This document shows positions 61,907 through 64,000 of a DNA stretch of 64,000 nucleotides, in pieces (the first letter of the stretch is position 1; every line of letters begins with the position of its first letter). A program made the position numbers and the translations under genes. The stretch spans positions 4,431,199 through 4,495,198 of the forward strand of contig NZ_LBIA02000001.1 in NCBI RefSeq assembly GCF_001006325.2, in the 5' to 3' direction. The notes below the pieces were generated by a model. That model was given only the letters and a program-made list of their open reading frames with translations, was not told the origin of the DNA and searched no databases. The stretch comes from Afipia massiliensis (lineage in GTDB: Bacteria > Pseudomonadota > Alphaproteobacteria > Rhizobiales > Xanthobacteraceae).

Positions 61907-63088
61907 ATGCGTAAGATTGCAATTTTCACAGCCACCGCAGCCGCGCTGCTGGCGACGCCGGCATCCGCGCAGGATCTCAAGATCGCGCTGATTTACGGCA
62001 AGACCGGGCCGCTGGAGGCCTATGCCAAGCAGACCGAAAACGGCCTGCGCATGGGTCTGGAATACGCCACCAAGAACACCATGATGATCGATGGCCGCAA
62101 GATTGTCCTCATTACCAAGGACGATCAGGGCAAGCCTGACCTCGCCAAGGCGGCACTGGCTGAAGCCTATCAGGACGACAAGGTCGATCTCGCTATCGGC
62201 ACGACAGCTTCGGGCGCAGCGCTGGCCATGCTGCCGGTCGCCGAAGAGAACAAGAAAGTGCTGATCGTCGAGCCGGCGGTTGCCGACGCCATCACTGGCG
62301 AAAAGTGGAATCGCTACATCTTCCGCACCGGCCGCAACTCGTCGCAGGACGCGATCTCCAACGCGGTCGCCATCGGCAAGCAGGGCGTGACCATCGCCAC
62401 CCTCGGTCAGGACAATGCCTTCGGCCGGGACGGCGTCGCCGCATTCAAGGCGGCGCTCTCCAAGACCGGCGCAACGCTGGCGGCGGAAGAATACGTTCCG
62501 CCCGCAACCACCGACTTCACCGCCGCAGGCCAGCGCCTGTTCGACGCACTGAAGGACAAGCCGGGCCGCAAGATCATCTGGGTGATCTGGGCCGGCGGCG
62601 GCGACCCGCTGACCAAGATCCAGGACATGGACCCGAAGCGCTACAGCATCGAGCTCTCCACCGGCGGCAACATCCTGCCCGCGCTCGCCGCCTACAAGCG
62701 GCTACCCGGCATGGAAGGCGCCACCTATTACTACTACGGCATCCCGAAGAACCCGATCAACGAGTGGCTCGTGACCGAGCACCAGAAGCGCTTCAACGCG
62801 CCGCCGGACTTCTTCACGGCGGGCGGCTTTGCCGCAGCGATGGCAGCGGTGACGGCGGTGCAGAAGGCCAAGTCGACCGACACCGAGAAGCTGATCGCGG
62901 CGATGGAAGGCATGGAGTTCGATACGCCGAAGGGCAAGATGATGTTCCGCAAGGAGGACCATCAGGCGCTGCAGAGCATGTATCACTTCCGCGTCAAGGT
63001 CGACCCGAACCTCGCCTGGGCCGACAACGAGCTGGTGCGCGAGTTGAAGATCGAGGACATGCAGATCCCGATCAAGAACAAGCGGTAA
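61907..63088 (+). CDS. Branched-chain-type ABC transporter substrate-binding protein
   Basis: A 393-residue periplasmic binding protein with a signal peptide (residues 1-22, ending ATPASA before QDLKIALIYGKTG). Mature segments include TENGLRMGLEYATKNTMMIDG, LITKDDQGKPDLAKAALAEAYQDDKVDLAIGTTASG and GKQGVTIATLGQDNAFGRDG. It belongs to the Liv type but is only distantly similar to the one at 56106. The start at 61907 has GGAGG upstream. The livG gene follows after family A repeat copy 5. Confidence 0.92.
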   Translation: MRKIAIFTATAAALLATPASAQDLKIALIYGKTGPLEAYAKQTENGLRMGLEYATKNTMMIDGRKIVLITKDDQGKPDLAKAALAEAYQDDKVDLAIGTTASGAALAMLPVAEENKKVLIVEPAVADAITGEKWNRYIFRTGRNSSQDAISNAVAIGKQGVTIATLGQDNAFGRDGVAAFKAALSKTGATLAAEEYVPPATTDFTAAGQRLFDALKDKPGRKIIWVIWAGGGDPLTKIQDMDPKRYSIELSTGGNILPALAAYKRLPGMEGATYYYYGIPKNPINEWLVTEHQKRFNAPPDFFTAGGFAAAMAAVTAVQKAKSTDTEKLIAAMEGMEFDTPKGKMMFRKEDHQALQSMYHFRVKVDPNLAWADNELVRELKIEDMQIPIKNKR

Positions 63089-63097
63089 GAAGCACAT

Positions 63098-63175
63098 CGT
63101 CATTGCGAGCGAAGCGAAGCAATCCAGAACCTTCTCGGACTGGATTGCTTCGTCGCTGTCGCTCCTCGCAATGAC
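63098..63175 (+). repeat. Palindromic intergenic repeat, family A copy 5
   Basis: A 78-bp family A element immediately after the second binding-protein gene and before livG. Relative to transcription it has the same orientation and place as copy 4 after the other binding-protein gene. Confidence 0.9.
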
Positions 63176-63194
63176 AAGATAGAAGTCGTCAGAC

Positions 63195-63962
63195 ATGACC
63201 CTCACCCTAGAAACCCGCGATCTGACCATCCGTTTTGGCGGCCACGTCGCCGTCAACAAGGTGAGTTGCACGTTCCGTCCCGGTGAACTGACGGCCATTG
63301 TCGGCCCCAACGGCGCCGGCAAGACCACCTATTTCAACCTGATCTCCGGACAGCTTCGGCCCTCAGCCGGCGATGTCCTGCTCGCGGGCGAGAACATCAC
63401 CGGCCTTACCGCGCCGTTGCGCACCCGCAAGGGCCTCGGCCGCGCCTTTCAGCTCACCAATCTTTTCCCGAACCTGAGCGTCGAGGAAAACGTACGACTC
63501 GCCGTGCAGGCTGCCTCCGGCGTGCACTATGAGATGCTGCGCCCTTGGATGAAGCGCCGCGATCTGATCGAACGCGCCGATGCCATTCTCGACAGTATCG
63601 CGCTCGGCAATCGCCGCGCGGTCGCAGCAGCCGCGCTCTCACATGGCGACCAGCGCAAGCTGGAGGTCGCATTGATGATGGCGCTGGAGCCGAAGGTCTT
63701 CATGTTCGACGAGCCGACTGCCGGCATGAGCGTCGACGAAGTGCCCGTGGTGCTCGATCTCATTGGGCGGCTGAAGCAGGACCAGAGCAAGATCATCCTG
63801 CTGGTCGAACACAAGATGGACGTGGTGCGCTCGCTCGCAGATCGCATCATCGTTCTGCACAACGGGCAACTGGTGGCCGACGGCAAGCCCGCCGAGGTGA
63901 TCGCCTCGCCCATCGTGCAGGAAGCCTATCTCGGCATCGCGCCCGGAAAGACCGCCGCATGA
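63195..63962 (+). CDS. livG: Branched-chain-type ABC transporter ATP-binding protein (LivG)
   Basis: A 255-residue ATPase. Walker A is GPNGAGKTTYFNLI, signature ALSHGDQRKLEVALMM, Walker B VFMFDEPTAGMSVDE and the H loop LLVEHKMDVVRS. GLGRAFQLTNLFPNLSVEENVRLAVQ is the LivG helical region. It powers the importer with the binding protein upstream. The stop codon overlaps an ATG (ATGA) at 63959, which suggests a coupled downstream gene running off the window. Confidence 0.93.
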   Translation: MTLTLETRDLTIRFGGHVAVNKVSCTFRPGELTAIVGPNGAGKTTYFNLISGQLRPSAGDVLLAGENITGLTAPLRTRKGLGRAFQLTNLFPNLSVEENVRLAVQAASGVHYEMLRPWMKRRDLIERADAILDSIALGNRRAVAAAALSHGDQRKLEVALMMALEPKVFMFDEPTAGMSVDEVPVVLDLIGRLKQDQSKIILLVEHKMDVVRSLADRIIVLHNGQLVADGKPAEVIASPIVQEAYLGIAPGKTAA

Positions 63963-64000
63963 CTTTCACGATGCACTTGCAACGAACGCAGCGCGGCTCC
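63959..64000 (+). CDS. Possible start of the next Liv operon gene (partial)
   Basis: An ATG overlaps the livG stop by four bases and the frame stays open to the window end (14 codons, MTFTMHLQRTQRGS). A livF, livH or livM gene is expected here, but these residues do not identify one, and the real start may lie further right. Confidence 0.35.
   Translation, partial: MTFTMHLQRTQRGS

Noticed and set aside
35006..63175. Repeated palindromes considered as CRISPR repeats.
   Set aside because: They are dispersed single units kilobases apart, with no spacers and no cas genes.

Overview
The window is GC-rich alphaproteobacterial DNA, most likely from the Bradyrhizobium/Rhodopseudomonas/Afipia group (Nitrobacteraceae). 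The evidence is a complete hopanoid locus including the C-2 methylase hpnP and aminotransferase hpnO, a GTTC-N7-GTTC SOS box in front of imuA, EcfG-type promoters (GGAAC-N16-CGTT), and the palindromic intergenic repeats typical of that group. About 53 protein genes are supported. I see no tRNA, rRNA, CRISPR array, IS transposase or prophage.

Layout. (1) 1-1068: the 5' end of imuA with its LexA box, then a YciF-like ferritin-fold stress gene with an exact EcfG promoter. (2) 1115-10294: an amidohydrolase, a GMC oxidoreductase, an acyl-CoA carboxyltransferase with a divergent free-standing biotin carrier, a TAXI-type TRAP transporter, and a small secreted Cys protein. (3) 10284-29395: the hopanoid island. 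It holds hpnO, a DUF2147 protein, hpnN, dxs-ispH-hpnH on the plus strand, and hpnP, a flavoprotein, hpnB, C, D, E, F(shc) and G on the minus strand. The two arms converge on a strong terminator at 19314-19350. Isoprenoid supply (dxs, ispH), squalene synthesis (hpnCDE), cyclisation (shc), side-chain building (hpnH, hpnG, hpnO), 2-methylation (hpnP) and export (hpnN) are therefore side by side.

(4) 29469-44084: a quinone-oxidoreductase-like gene, a gamma-glutamyltransferase-family gene and a sugar-acid locus. In the sugar-acid locus a CUT1 ABC importer, a DenD-like dehydrogenase, KDG kinase and KDPG aldolase run leftward, while an IlvD/Edd dehydratase and two SDRs run rightward. (5) 44141-45661: a membrane-anchored class III nucleotide cyclase fused to an extracytoplasmic FGE-like domain that lacks the FGE cysteines. 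(6) 45953-57251: a leftward string that begins with a branched-chain-type ABC importer (one gene is a LivM-LivG fusion) and continues into Ldh2-type dehydrogenase, HpaI-type aldolase, UxaA-type dehydratase, IlvD-type dehydratase and enoyl-CoA hydratase genes. (7) 57555-64000: a small secreted protein, a second MMPL/RND transporter, trhO-slyX, and the start of another Liv-type importer.

Three palindromic repeat families (A, B, C) and one CTAG-ended family (D) fill many intergenic spaces. Five family A copies lie between co-oriented genes, two of them directly after substrate-binding-protein genes. Family D ends supply the TAG stop codon of two genes. No DNA-binding transcription regulator was recognised anywhere in the 64 kb.
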